A stretch of DNA of 64,000 bases from Armatimonadota bacterium. GTDB lineage: Bacteria; Armatimonadota; UBA5829; DTJY01. The stretch lies in assembly GCA_023511795.1 (NCBI GenBank), contig JAIMAU010000003.1, forward strand, positions 186,001 through 250,000, in the 5' to 3' direction. A program made the position numbers and the translations under genes. Below the pieces are notes generated by a model, which ran no database searches, was not told where the DNA came from, and saw only the letters and a list, made by a program, of their open reading frames with translations. This document shows positions 44,877 through 52,852 of the stretch, piece by piece (position 1 is the first letter of the stretch; each line of letters opens with the position of its first letter).

Positions 44877-45704
44877 CTAGATTGTGCTCGTATGCCGATA
44901 GCCAATGACCAACCTAAGGATTGAATCCCACTCGCGGCTCCCACGAACGGAGCGAATGAGGTTGTTCACAGACCAGCCGAGTCGCAACGACAGCCCCGGT
45001 GCAAATTCATGGACCAGGGAAATGTCTGAATCAACTTTTGTTGTGCGGAATTTTTCCATAGATTGAAGCAACAAAATATCTGATTCTAGAGCAAGCTTCG
45101 GATTGAGAGAATGCCGACCACGTAGCGACGCAACAAGTACTGGCTTTGTACCGGTGCCATTGTCATAGTCTTCCAAAAAACCAAGGCCGACATCACCCTT
45201 CATCTTCGTTCCAAGTTGTTTACCAACTCCATAGGAAAGAAGATGGTAGCCGGATTTTTTTGGCTGGTTTTTTGACACCCGATTTCTATCGCGTCTGCTC
45301 AACACCGCAGTCCAGACAGAATAACCGCCATCGGCTTTGGAGTTTTCAAGCCGCGAATCAACCTTTTGTGTCGTCACGTGCCACGATGTATTCCCAGATT
45401 TGGTGACTGTGCGGATGTAAGCCCCACGAACAAACCAATCACGCTGGTTCTTTTTCTCCGACAGCGAGACTCTTAGGTACAACTGGTCTGCGTCCTGCGA
45501 GGTAAATCCGCTTACTTGGGTTTCGATTGTTCGAGTGCCACGCGGCTTCTTTGGTTTTGCAGATGAAGTCTGTGTTTTTTGCGCCGGAGCCGGCATCGGC
45601 TTGGGCGCAGTTTTCTCAGGTTCCTGAGCCGAATAAACTGAAGCACTAACTATGCAAATTATAAGTGCAACAACGCCTTGAAAAAAGCAAAGCCTTCTTA
45701 CCAA
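44877..45704 (-). CDS. Predicted DUF481-like outer-membrane barrel
   Basis: 275 residues from TTG 45704, preferred because AGGAGG lies 5 bases upstream while GTG 45710 overlaps that site. The signal peptide is about 1-27 (SASVYSAQEP). A Lys/Pro/Ala linker (about 28-58) precedes a barrel of aromatic-rich strands (LYLRVSLSEKK, SYGVGKQLGTKMKGDVGLGF), which resembles DUF481 proteins in length and layout. No terminal Phe. It is convergent with hcp; role unknown. Confidence 0.55.
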   Translation of the reverse strand: MVRRLCFFQGVVALIICIVSASVYSAQEPEKTAPKPMPAPAQKTQTSSAKPKKPRGTRTIETQVSGFTSQDADQLYLRVSLSEKKNQRDWFVRGAYIRTVTKSGNTSWHVTTQKVDSRLENSKADGGYSVWTAVLSRRDRNRVSKNQPKKSGYHLLSYGVGKQLGTKMKGDVGLGFLEDYDNGTGTKPVLVASLRGRHSLNPKLALESDILLLQSMEKFRTTKVDSDISLVHEFAPGLSLRLGWSVNNLIRSVRGSREWDSILRLVIGYRHTSTI

Positions 45705-45890
45705 AACCACCTCCTAAAGCACAGTTTAGATACACTCATTTTAACATGACGGCGCTGTATGGTAAATGTTCACCTACTGGCATGTGCTTTCTTCTGATGA
45801 ACAAGCAAACTAGCCGAACAGATTAATAACTTTTGCGGGAAAGGGGCAAAGGCACAGCCGCCAATGAGTTGGTACGCTTAGAAGCCAAAC

Positions 45891-47420
45891 TTACATTGAA
45901 ACCGGCCGTTTATAAAGAACCCGACGTACAAATATAACTGCTTTGTCATCCTGATAAATACGCCGCCAGTCAGGAGCTTCAGCAAGCACGTCTGCGAGAA
46001 GGGTATCCGGCATAATGATAACTAAGTTTACGCCATACTTGTCGAATATCTTTCTCCATGCGGAGTTGCCGCCTACCATTGCTACCCGCACAAAATCTTC
46101 AAAGGCGCCTTCATAGAAAATGTCGTCTCTGTTATCTATAAAAACTTTATACTTGGGCCAAAGTCGCCAGATAAGATAGCTGCCGTAATTTAACTCGTTA
46201 AACATAGGACCGGGCGGTCGCTCTCTTAGAATGAAGTCGCAAGCAGCAGCTGGAAAAACATCGGAGCTCGTGACATAGGTAAAGACATCCATCCCATCTA
46301 TATCGGATATCCTATATACAACGCCTCCAGAAACAGCGGCAATGACAAGTATTCCTATCACCCACGCCCTCCAACGGTTTTGTAATAACCTATTAAGAAG
46401 TGGGGCTATCATGCTCGCCAAAGCAGGCGCAACTGCAATGGCAAACAAAGGGCCAATTCGCTTGGCCATGAGCGATGCAGAGAGAAAAACAACAATCATT
46501 GCCAGCGTTCTCGGGCGGAGCGGCTTACTGCTCTGCGAGACGGCAAATATAAGAACTAATATCAGCACGCACAAGAAAGCACCAAATAAAGACCGAAAGT
46601 CGGGCGGCATCCACTCAGGTATAATTGAAGTCATCTCCCCATGACCGACTGTTTTAAATGGATAAGCGTAAAGGTTCATACCGTTGGGGTTCACTAAAAC
46701 AGCAACGCCACACCCAAAAGTTACAGCTAGATTCCGCAGAGGAATCGAGTAGTCAATCTTCTTGTTTTTCTCACGAAAAGCAGTATAAAAGACAGCAACG
46801 CACTCAACACCAAGGAGTAGAAGGCCTGCTATAAAACTCCCGTGTGAATTTGCCCATACGAGAAATAGGATAGGCAACCAATATGGCAGTCCTTTTCCGC
46901 TTCGGGCACCATTCTCAACCCCCCATACAAGGACTGCAAAAGCAAGAATTCCTGCGACATTCGGACGAACGTCCACCATATCTGCGCTTACACCAGCGGT
47001 TAATACGCTTACAAGAAATGCAGCTGGAACGGATGCTTGCGACCGCGCTGTAAAAAACAATAAAACAATTGCTCCGGCTACCAAACCAAAGCACAACCAC
47101 GTGAGCAATTCGAACGAGATGCGCGAAACAAACCAAGCGAATACTTGAAATGCCCATTCCTGAAAGATCCACTGCTTCGTGGCGGTATAAGAAAAGGGGT
47201 CCGGCCAAGGAAAAGAGCGGTGAGTAACTATCCATTCGCCAGTCTTGAGGTGCCAATAAACATCCCCACTGAGCTGGCGGCCAAAATTGATTGCGAAAAT
47301 AGCCGCAAGGAGGACAAGAACGTACCCTGTTGTGATAAGTGGCGACTGGTTCGCAGATTCAGCAAGCGGCTTTTGGGGAGACGTCTTGGCAGTTTTAGAA
47401 GCCCGCTCCCTTGAATTCAT
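45891..47420 (-). CDS. Polytopic membrane protein, possible glycosyltransferase
   Basis: 509 residues from ATG 47420 (TAGGAGAG 3 bases upstream; 47468 has none). About eleven membrane segments (about 32-375), with DVYWHLKTGEWIVTHRSFPWPDPFSY (shown over the first loop) resembling the first-loop acidic motif of GT-C type transferases such as AglD/PMT relatives. A soluble C-terminal domain (about 385-509) includes FNELNYGSYLIWRLWPKYKVFIDNRDD-type features found in large membrane proteins of unknown function. Donor and acceptor are unknown. Confidence 0.65.
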   Translation of the reverse strand: MNSRERASKTAKTSPQKPLAESANQSPLITTGYVLVLLAAIFAINFGRQLSGDVYWHLKTGEWIVTHRSFPWPDPFSYTATKQWIFQEWAFQVFAWFVSRISFELLTWLCFGLVAGAIVLLFFTARSQASVPAAFLVSVLTAGVSADMVDVRPNVAGILAFAVLVWGVENGARSGKGLPYWLPILFLVWANSHGSFIAGLLLLGVECVAVFYTAFREKNKKIDYSIPLRNLAVTFGCGVAVLVNPNGMNLYAYPFKTVGHGEMTSIIPEWMPPDFRSLFGAFLCVLILVLIFAVSQSSKPLRPRTLAMIVVFLSASLMAKRIGPLFAIAVAPALASMIAPLLNRLLQNRWRAWVIGILVIAAVSGGVVYRISDIDGMDVFTYVTSSDVFPAAACDFILRERPPGPMFNELNYGSYLIWRLWPKYKVFIDNRDDIFYEGAFEDFVRVAMVGGNSAWRKIFDKYGVNLVIIMPDTLLADVLAEAPDWRRIYQDDKAVIFVRRVLYKRPVSM

Positions 47421-47664
47421 TTTCTCTCCTACCCCCCTGGAGCTCCTAATCTGCCCACAGTATAGCATTAAGTATTACACCACTCAAGTTTGGACTGCTC
47501 AACTAGCCAAACAATGTTGAAACATCCCCCAATTGACGTGCACGAACCACTTCTAAATGCCATAATCGGGGCATAAGAATTAACGCTAAAGCCCTCTACG
47601 AGCCACCGCCGATTTGCATTCGAGGACAAAACTTGAATAACAATATTGCCAGCGTCTACAGCCC

Positions 47665-48618
47665 CTAGTTACACTCAGGAATCAGTGGGCCAGCAAGCTC
47701 CTTCAAGAAGAAGAGCCTGCCGGGGAGCGTGGTCATAAATGTGCTCGGAATCCAAGGAGTTGGCTCATGTCTGAGCGTCATCCAAAGCGACATTCCCTGC
47801 CACATCATCCCTCGACCAAGAGAGCCATCTGCGCCGCCTATTATCTCGTCAGCCATCAGAAAGAGCCCCGGACCTATAGTGTTTGCCCGCGCAGGCACCA
47901 GGGTTGTTCGGCTCTTGAAACTCGTAATCGCATTTTGTTCAATCGTGAGTGGATGAAGCAGGGCACCGAGCCGATAATCTTGCTTCTTCCACTCGTCAAG
48001 GGTAAACTCGGCAGCGAAGTGAGGCTCCCAGAATGCAATATGACAAACGCGTCCGATGCCAAAGACAACGACCAACCGTGCGCCCTGCGCTTTGAGGGCA
48101 CGTATCTTCTCGCCATAAGTCGGCAATTCCGACTTTACCGCAAAGTGGCGCTGCTCCTTGGGAACTGTAAGACTGCCAAGCGGTCCATAAAACGCATCCT
48201 CCATTGCATACTGGAATGACTCTGGGCTGTCAGGAGAAACTGTATTTCCCTCTGCATCACTCCACTCATCCATATTAAAGCCGTGGACATGGTCACAAGG
48301 GATATTCCATTCCTTCAAGAAGTAGACCGCCCATCTATACATGCCCATCGGTCCGACAGGAAGAATGAAAACGATAGGTTTCCCAGCAGCCCGTGCATCG
48401 CGGATACATCCTGCAATACCCTCGCCCATCATCACGTTGAAATCTTCAAGAGATTCACAAGGTATGGGTCTAAATTGGGGATTCCACCACGGCTGGCGCT
48501 CCGTAATGGACTCGGGCGGAAGCGAGCAGAGCTTATCAATCTTCTCAAGGTCCCACCCCGCTGGGAAGAAATTCTCAAGAAGAGAGCCCTTAATTGTTGT
48601 AATAAGGTTAATTGCCAT
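47665..48618 (-). CDS. NagB/glucosamine-6-phosphate isomerase family protein
   Basis: 317 residues. [11 protein letters not shown] (about 86-96) is the phosphate loop, FNMDEW (114-119) contains the equivalent of the catalytic Asp72 of NagB (here Asp117), and [13 protein letters not shown] (187-199) matches GxGxDGHIAFNEP. His193 and Glu198 are kept, but the Asp of the DGH triad is Val191. It probably acts on an amino-sugar or ketose phosphate different from GlcN6P. It has GAAGGAG upstream of ATG and stands alone on the minus strand, with 244 bases of spacer before the neighbour at 47420. Confidence 0.8.
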   Translation of the reverse strand: MAINLITTIKGSLLENFFPAGWDLEKIDKLCSLPPESITERQPWWNPQFRPIPCESLEDFNVMMGEGIAGCIRDARAAGKPIVFILPVGPMGMYRWAVYFLKEWNIPCDHVHGFNMDEWSDAEGNTVSPDSPESFQYAMEDAFYGPLGSLTVPKEQRHFAVKSELPTYGEKIRALKAQGARLVVVFGIGRVCHIAFWEPHFAAEFTLDEWKKQDYRLGALLHPLTIEQNAITSFKSRTTLVPARANTIGPGLFLMADEIIGGADGSLGRGMMWQGMSLWMTLRHEPTPWIPSTFMTTLPGRLFFLKELAGPLIPECN

Positions 48619-48851
48619 TTGTTCACTCCTTCGCCATAAAGTTTTCTAGCTTATGCCTACACCAAAAATTATTTCTACAATGACCCAAGATTTCCTTGCA
48701 ACCTTCGGCCAAACAAAAACAGCTACAAATTTTAGATTCTCGATTTACTAATTAATCCATCAAAGGGCTTGTTTCCCTTACGATTATTCGCTGATTATGC
48801 AAGTCAGCGCAAAATTCTTGCAAAAATTTTTACATTCCGGGCTAAAAGGGG

Positions 48852-48880
48852 TTGACAAGCAGGAAAACTAGCAGTATATT
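48852..48880 (+). promoter_or_regulatory. Promoter of the dcw cluster
   Basis: TTGACA (48852-48857), 17-base spacer, TATATT (48875-48880). Transcription should begin near 48887, 43 bases before mraZ. Confidence 0.8.
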
Positions 48881-48882
48881 TT

Positions 48883-48897
48883 GGGGTAGCAAGTGGT
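48883..48897 (+). promoter_or_regulatory. Possible MraZ operator repeats
   Basis: GGGGT (48883-48887) and GTGGT (48893-48897) recur at a 10-base period right after the -10. MraZ binds short G-rich direct repeats with this period upstream of its own gene. Two repeats only, so tentative. Confidence 0.35.
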
Positions 48898-48929
48898 GCC
48901 GGAGTAGTAACTCAGCGGAGGCGGCGGGC

Positions 48930-49358
48930 ATGTTCAGGGGTGGTTACGCCCATAATTTAGATGAAAAGGGGCGAATAATAATTCCGCAGAAGTTCAGGCT
49001 ACTTCTTGGCGAAAAGTTCGTCATCACCAAGGGCCTGAATGGCTGCCTCTGGATTTTCACGGATGAAGTATTCCGACAGCTAGATGAAAGGTTGAAGGCA
49101 CAGCCACTTCTAGACCCTAATGCTGTCACCCTCCAGCGGTTTTTCTCCGGCGAAGCTGTTGATTGCAGCACTGATGCTCAAGGCAGAGTTGCAATTCCCG
49201 CCAATCTCAGAGAACACGCCGGTATTGAAAAAGAAGCAATGATCATCGGCGCTGGCAACAAAATCGAAATATGGAGCAAACAGCGGTGGGATGAGTTCAA
49301 CTCCACCTTGACTGACGAACAACTAAGTGCTTCCGCAAGAGAAATAGGACTTGGATAA
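48930..49358 (+). CDS. mraZ: Transcriptional regulator MraZ
   Basis: 142 residues from ATG 48930 with GGAGG upstream; the open frame extends further 5' but the family begins at MFRGGYAHNLDEKGR. Two SpoVT/AbrB-like swapped-hairpin domains (GRIIIPQKFR at 14-23 and GRVAIPANLR in the second half). MraZ forms a ring and represses the dcw cluster through direct repeats. First gene of the cluster. Confidence 0.93.
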   Translation: MFRGGYAHNLDEKGRIIIPQKFRLLLGEKFVITKGLNGCLWIFTDEVFRQLDERLKAQPLLDPNAVTLQRFFSGEAVDCSTDAQGRVAIPANLREHAGIEKEAMIIGAGNKIEIWSKQRWDEFNSTLTDEQLSASAREIGLG

Positions 49359-49371
49359 TGGCGGGCTAGCC

Positions 49372-50307
49372 ATGACGGAATTCCATGTTCCCGTCATGCT
49401 CGCAGAGGTTCTGCGGTTTTTGGACCCGCGGGCGGGAGAAACAATAGTTGATTGCACTATCGGCGGCGGAGGGCACGCTGCCGCAATCCTCAAGCAGATA
49501 GTGCCGGGAGGTAAACTGCTCGGGATAGATCGGGACCAGGAGGCAATTGAAGCCGCCTCCAAGAACCTCGCTGACTATTCCGACAACCTAATTCTCGTTA
49601 AAGGGAATTATGCTGACTTGCTAGCAATCGCAGAGAGAGCAGGCATAGATGCGGCTGATGGCATACTATTCGACCTAGGGGTTTCATCTATGCAGCTTGA
49701 AGCCGCAGAGCGAGGCTTTAGCTTTAGATACAATGCTCCGCTCGACATGCGAATGGATACGGCTCAGCGACTGACAGCCAAAGAGATTGTGAACTCTCTT
49801 TCCGAGCGTCGCTTAGCCGAGACAATATGGAAATACGGCGAGGAACGCTGGGCAAAAAGAATAGCTAAGTTCATTGTAAACCGAAGACAGCGACGTCCTA
49901 TCGAAACGACCTTCGAGCTGGTTGAAACAATCTTGGCGGCAATGCCTGCGGGTGCAAGGCCTACCAGCATCCATCCGGCAACTCGCACGTTTCAGGCGCT
50001 AAGAATTGCAGTTAATCGCGAGTTGGAATCACTTCAAGAAGGTTTGGAAGCCGCTATCCAGCTCCTTAAAAGCGGCGGCAGGCTGGTCGTCTTAAGCTAT
50101 CATTCGCTCGAAGACAGAATCGTAAAAGACACTTTCGGAAAGCACATTGGCAGATGCATTTGCCCGCCAGGACTGCCGGTATGCGCCTGCGGAGCAAAAA
50201 AGGATATCGAGATTCTTACAAAGCGACCAGTGACGCCGTCTGAGGAAGAGATTCGAACAAATCCTCGGGCTAGGAGTGCAAAACTCCGTGCAGCAAAAAA
50301 ATTGTAG
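49372..50307 (+). CDS. rsmH: 16S rRNA (cytosine(1402)-N(4))-methyltransferase RsmH
   Basis: 311 residues from ATG 49372, as FHVPVML is the family's N-terminus. The SAM site DCTIGGGGHAAAIL and LGIDRDQEAI are clear; FDLGVSSMQLEAAERGFSF, YHSLEDRIVK and the C-terminal RSAKLRAAKK are RsmH signatures. It methylates C1402 of 16S rRNA. The mraZ stop (TAA) overlaps an ATG that opens a 3-codon frame (49358-49369) ending 2 bases before this start, which suggests reinitiation rather than a standard ribosome binding site. Confidence 0.95.
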   Translation: MTEFHVPVMLAEVLRFLDPRAGETIVDCTIGGGGHAAAILKQIVPGGKLLGIDRDQEAIEAASKNLADYSDNLILVKGNYADLLAIAERAGIDAADGILFDLGVSSMQLEAAERGFSFRYNAPLDMRMDTAQRLTAKEIVNSLSERRLAETIWKYGEERWAKRIAKFIVNRRQRRPIETTFELVETILAAMPAGARPTSIHPATRTFQALRIAVNRELESLQEGLEAAIQLLKSGGRLVVLSYHSLEDRIVKDTFGKHIGRCICPPGLPVCACGAKKDIEILTKRPVTPSEEEIRTNPRARSAKLRAAKKL

Positions 50308-50392
50308 CTATGAATATTAGCATGGACGGGGAAGTCTAAGCGACCGCTTTAAAAGCAGAACGCAGGCCTCCCATTACATAAGTTTTCACCAC

Positions 50393-50410
50393 ATGGGGAG
50401 AGGTGGCTAA
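50393..50410 (+). promoter_or_regulatory. Micro-ORF in the ftsL ribosome entry region
   Basis: ATG GGG AGA GGT GGC TAA encodes MGRGG and ends one base before ATG 50412. A nearly identical arrangement precedes ftsI. The G-rich bases may serve as the Shine-Dalgarno and the stop may favour reinitiation. Confidence 0.45.
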
Positions 50411-50411
50411 A

Positions 50412-50810
50412 ATGTTGGCACAAAAGAGACACGAAGTCCGTTATGAAATTGCTCCGAAAACCAGAAGGCGAAAGCGCAAAGGGTTACTAGGATTGCTACT
50501 CAGCAACCCTATGGTGGCAATCCTTGTGATAGCAGCAACATGCTTCGGTGTTTTGACGGTCTACGTAAGCGCGTACGCCAAAGTTGCAAAACAGGGATAC
50601 GAGAAATCAGACCTACAATCTTATCTTAAGACGCTTAAAATCGAAAACCAGGAGCTAAGGGTTCAAAGAGATATTCTTCGACAACCGGACAGAATTACGA
50701 AACTCGCCATTGAAAATGGGATGGTGCCAGCCCAGCAAATGGCTTATGTTCAGTGCCCTACGCGTGAGCTTTGGTTGGCGGAGAATACTACAGGTCGCGA
50801 AGCAAGATAG
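50412..50810 (+). CDS. ftsL: Cell division protein FtsL-like
   Basis: 132 residues from ATG 50412, which has GGAGAGG 8 bases upstream; GTG 50403 overlaps that site and would add 3 residues. A basic cytoplasmic tail (RRRKRKG), one membrane segment (about 32-55) and a periplasmic leucine-zipper coiled coil (DLQSYLKTLKIENQELRVQ) fit FtsL, which pairs with FtsB/DivIC and recruits FtsW-FtsI to the septum. Assigned by position between rsmH and ftsI and by topology, as FtsL sequences diverge widely. Confidence 0.8.
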   Translation: MLAQKRHEVRYEIAPKTRRRKRKGLLGLLLSNPMVAILVIAATCFGVLTVYVSAYAKVAKQGYEKSDLQSYLKTLKIENQELRVQRDILRQPDRITKLAIENGMVPAQQMAYVQCPTRELWLAENTTGREAR

Positions 50811-50852
50811 ACCAGCAGGCTAACACCAACCCTATTTATTGCTCTCCCAAAA

Positions 50853-50885
50853 ACCAGCTCATGATTCGCAAAGTCATGAGCTGGT
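50853..50885 (+). terminator. Hairpin between ftsL and ftsI, possible attenuator
   Basis: ACCAGCTCATGA (50853-50864) pairs with TCATGAGCTGGT (50874-50885), 9-base loop, perfect. It is followed by ATTCTTGT, a poor U-tract. It may lower readthrough into ftsI or mark an mRNA processing site. Confidence 0.5.
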
Positions 50886-50914
50886 ATTCTTGTAAAGTTC
50901 TCATGAAGCACAAC

Positions 50915-50929
50915 ATGAGGGGTGGCTGA
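50915..50929 (+). promoter_or_regulatory. Micro-ORF in the ftsI ribosome entry region
   Basis: ATG AGG GGT GGC TGA encodes MRGG and ends one base before TTG 50931. It mirrors the ftsL leader. Confidence 0.45.
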
Positions 50930-50930
50930 A

Positions 50931-52721
50931 TTGAGACGCCAAATACTCTTCGAACGGTGTGTACAGTGCAGGTTGCGGATGCTTTTCTATATTTTGATTT
51001 TCCTCTACGCCTGCCTTGCCTTGCGTCTCATTTGGATACAGGTCATCCGCGCCCCATATTTCGCTAAAAAAGCAGAGTACTACCGCCTAAAGCGATTCGT
51101 TCTCCATGCTAGACGAGGTACCATATACGATAGGAACGGGGTCAAACTTGCGGTAAACGTCCAGGCCTACGACATCGGTGCTCACCCCAAAAAGATAGCA
51201 AAAAGAGACAGACCCAAGATTGCTGCCCAGCTTGCAAAAATTTTGGGTTGCAGTGAGAAATTCGTGCTTTCTAAACTCAGCAATGATAAAGCATTTGTCT
51301 ATATTAAACGTGGTGTGAACGCTAGAGCAGGACTTGCAATCAAAGAAGCCAAATTGCCTCAAGTCGAAGTAACCCCGCTCATTAAGCGAGTCTATCCAGC
51401 AGGTGGCTTAGCGGCAAATGTTATTGGCTTTACAAACATTGATGGCAAGGGCATTGAAGGCTTGGAAAAAGCCTACGATAAATTTTTGAGAGGCAAAGAC
51501 GGCTATATAATTGCTGAGGTAGACGCTAGAGGGAGGATTATCCCCGGCACAATTCGCCAGCGGGTCGAACCAGTAGATGGGATGGATATTATCCTCACAA
51601 TAGACTCTACACTTCAGCACAACCTTGAAATGGAATTGAGGAAGGCATATAACGACCGCAGAGCGGCCGGCGCCTCGGCAGTCATGATTGACCCAAAGAC
51701 TGGCGAGATAATGGCTTTGGCAAATATGCCAACATTTGACCCGCAGGAAATTGCAGCGTCGAGTGCTGCTGCGCGTAGAAATCGAGCAATTACCGATCTT
51801 TACGAACCAGGTTCAACGCTGAAGACAGTAACATGTAGCGCGGCCCTTAACGAAAAAGTTATTGACCTAGATGATACATTTTATTGTCGCGGAAGCATGG
51901 GGATAGGCAATCACGTTATCCACTGCTCACTCCATGGAAAATTCAAAGGCGGCCATGGCCAACTCAACGTCGCAAAGGTTCTCCAACACTCCTGCAATGT
52001 CGGAGCTGCATCCATCGGGCTTAAACTGGGGCCCAAAAAGCTCTACCAATATGAAAAAGCCTTCGGTCTTTTCGACAAGCCCGGCACCGGAATGGTAGGA
52101 GAAATGAGCGGATGGGCAGGCAAATGGCAGGATTGGCCAGACATTAAGGTAGCGAACATTGCTTTTGGACAAGGAATTGCAGTTACACCACTCCAATTAG
52201 CTCAGGTCTACGCGGCAATTGCCAACCATGGAATAATGATGCGCCCGCACATCGTCAAAGAGATTCGTCGGCCAGACGGAAAACCATTCAGAGTATTTCA
52301 CCCGAAGATTGTTCGGCGAGTAGTTACGGAAGAAACCGCGGACTTGATCGCCGAAATGCTTCATGGTGTAGTCTCTGGAGGTACTGGAAAGTCAGCAAGA
52401 GTAGAAGGATACCGCGTTGCCGGCAAAACAGGAACTGCCCAAAAGCCAAGCACGGTTGGGAGGGGCTATGCTGCAGGCAAGTATGTCGCATCATTTGTAG
52501 GCTTTCTTCCTGTGACAAATCCACGTGCAGTAATCCTAATTGCGGTTGACGAGCCAAAGGACACCCAATTCGGAGCGGTAGCCGCCGCGCCTGTTTTCCG
52601 TGAGGTGGCGAGAAAAGCAATGTGGTATATGAAAGTTCCTCCCGATGACTTGCCAAACAGCCCGCCAGTTGCGAACAGAACAAAAGGACGGGAGGCAAAC
52701 GGCAAGCAAAGGTCAGGATAG
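50931..52721 (+). CDS. ftsI: Septal peptidoglycan transpeptidase FtsI (PBP3-type)
   Basis: 596 residues from TTG 50931 (GAGGGG 8 bases upstream); GTG 50922 would add 3. N-terminal anchor (about 16-40), the pedestal domain from RRGTIYDRNGV, and a transpeptidase with the three penicillin-binding motifs: SxxK (PGSTLK, Ser near 295), SxN (QHSCN) and KTGT (GKTGTAQ). It crosslinks septal peptidoglycan with FtsW. There is no PASTA domain at the C-terminus, unlike many Firmicutes PBPs. Confidence 0.92.
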   Translation: MRRQILFERCVQCRLRMLFYILIFLYACLALRLIWIQVIRAPYFAKKAEYYRLKRFVLHARRGTIYDRNGVKLAVNVQAYDIGAHPKKIAKRDRPKIAAQLAKILGCSEKFVLSKLSNDKAFVYIKRGVNARAGLAIKEAKLPQVEVTPLIKRVYPAGGLAANVIGFTNIDGKGIEGLEKAYDKFLRGKDGYIIAEVDARGRIIPGTIRQRVEPVDGMDIILTIDSTLQHNLEMELRKAYNDRRAAGASAVMIDPKTGEIMALANMPTFDPQEIAASSAAARRNRAITDLYEPGSTLKTVTCSAALNEKVIDLDDTFYCRGSMGIGNHVIHCSLHGKFKGGHGQLNVAKVLQHSCNVGAASIGLKLGPKKLYQYEKAFGLFDKPGTGMVGEMSGWAGKWQDWPDIKVANIAFGQGIAVTPLQLAQVYAAIANHGIMMRPHIVKEIRRPDGKPFRVFHPKIVRRVVTEETADLIAEMLHGVVSGGTGKSARVEGYRVAGKTGTAQKPSTVGRGYAAGKYVASFVGFLPVTNPRAVILIAVDEPKDTQFGAVAAAPVFREVARKAMWYMKVPPDDLPNSPPVANRTKGREANGKQRSG

Positions 52722-52750
52722 CCATCAAAGGAGCGTCTGAGTGTTTCCAA

Positions 52751-52779
52751 TTCACAAGGAATTTTCCATATGGTATAAT
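52751..52779 (+). promoter_or_regulatory. Internal promoter before murE
   Basis: TTCACA (52751-52756), 17-base spacer, TATAAT (52774-52779). It lies in the 131-base gap between ftsI and murE, so the mur genes can be transcribed without the upstream division genes. Confidence 0.65.
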
Positions 52780-52852
52780 TTCATATTCACGAGCAACCTT
52801 GGTGAAGGCAGTCCAAAGCACCTAACAAGGAAAGCTCAAGGGAGTTCGTCCG

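Larger units (their letters stand above)
48619..48929. other. 311-base intergenic region: dcw promoter
   Basis: The left 230 bases are AT-rich with nothing identified. The right part holds the promoter and possible MraZ repeats of the dcw cluster. Confidence 0.6.
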
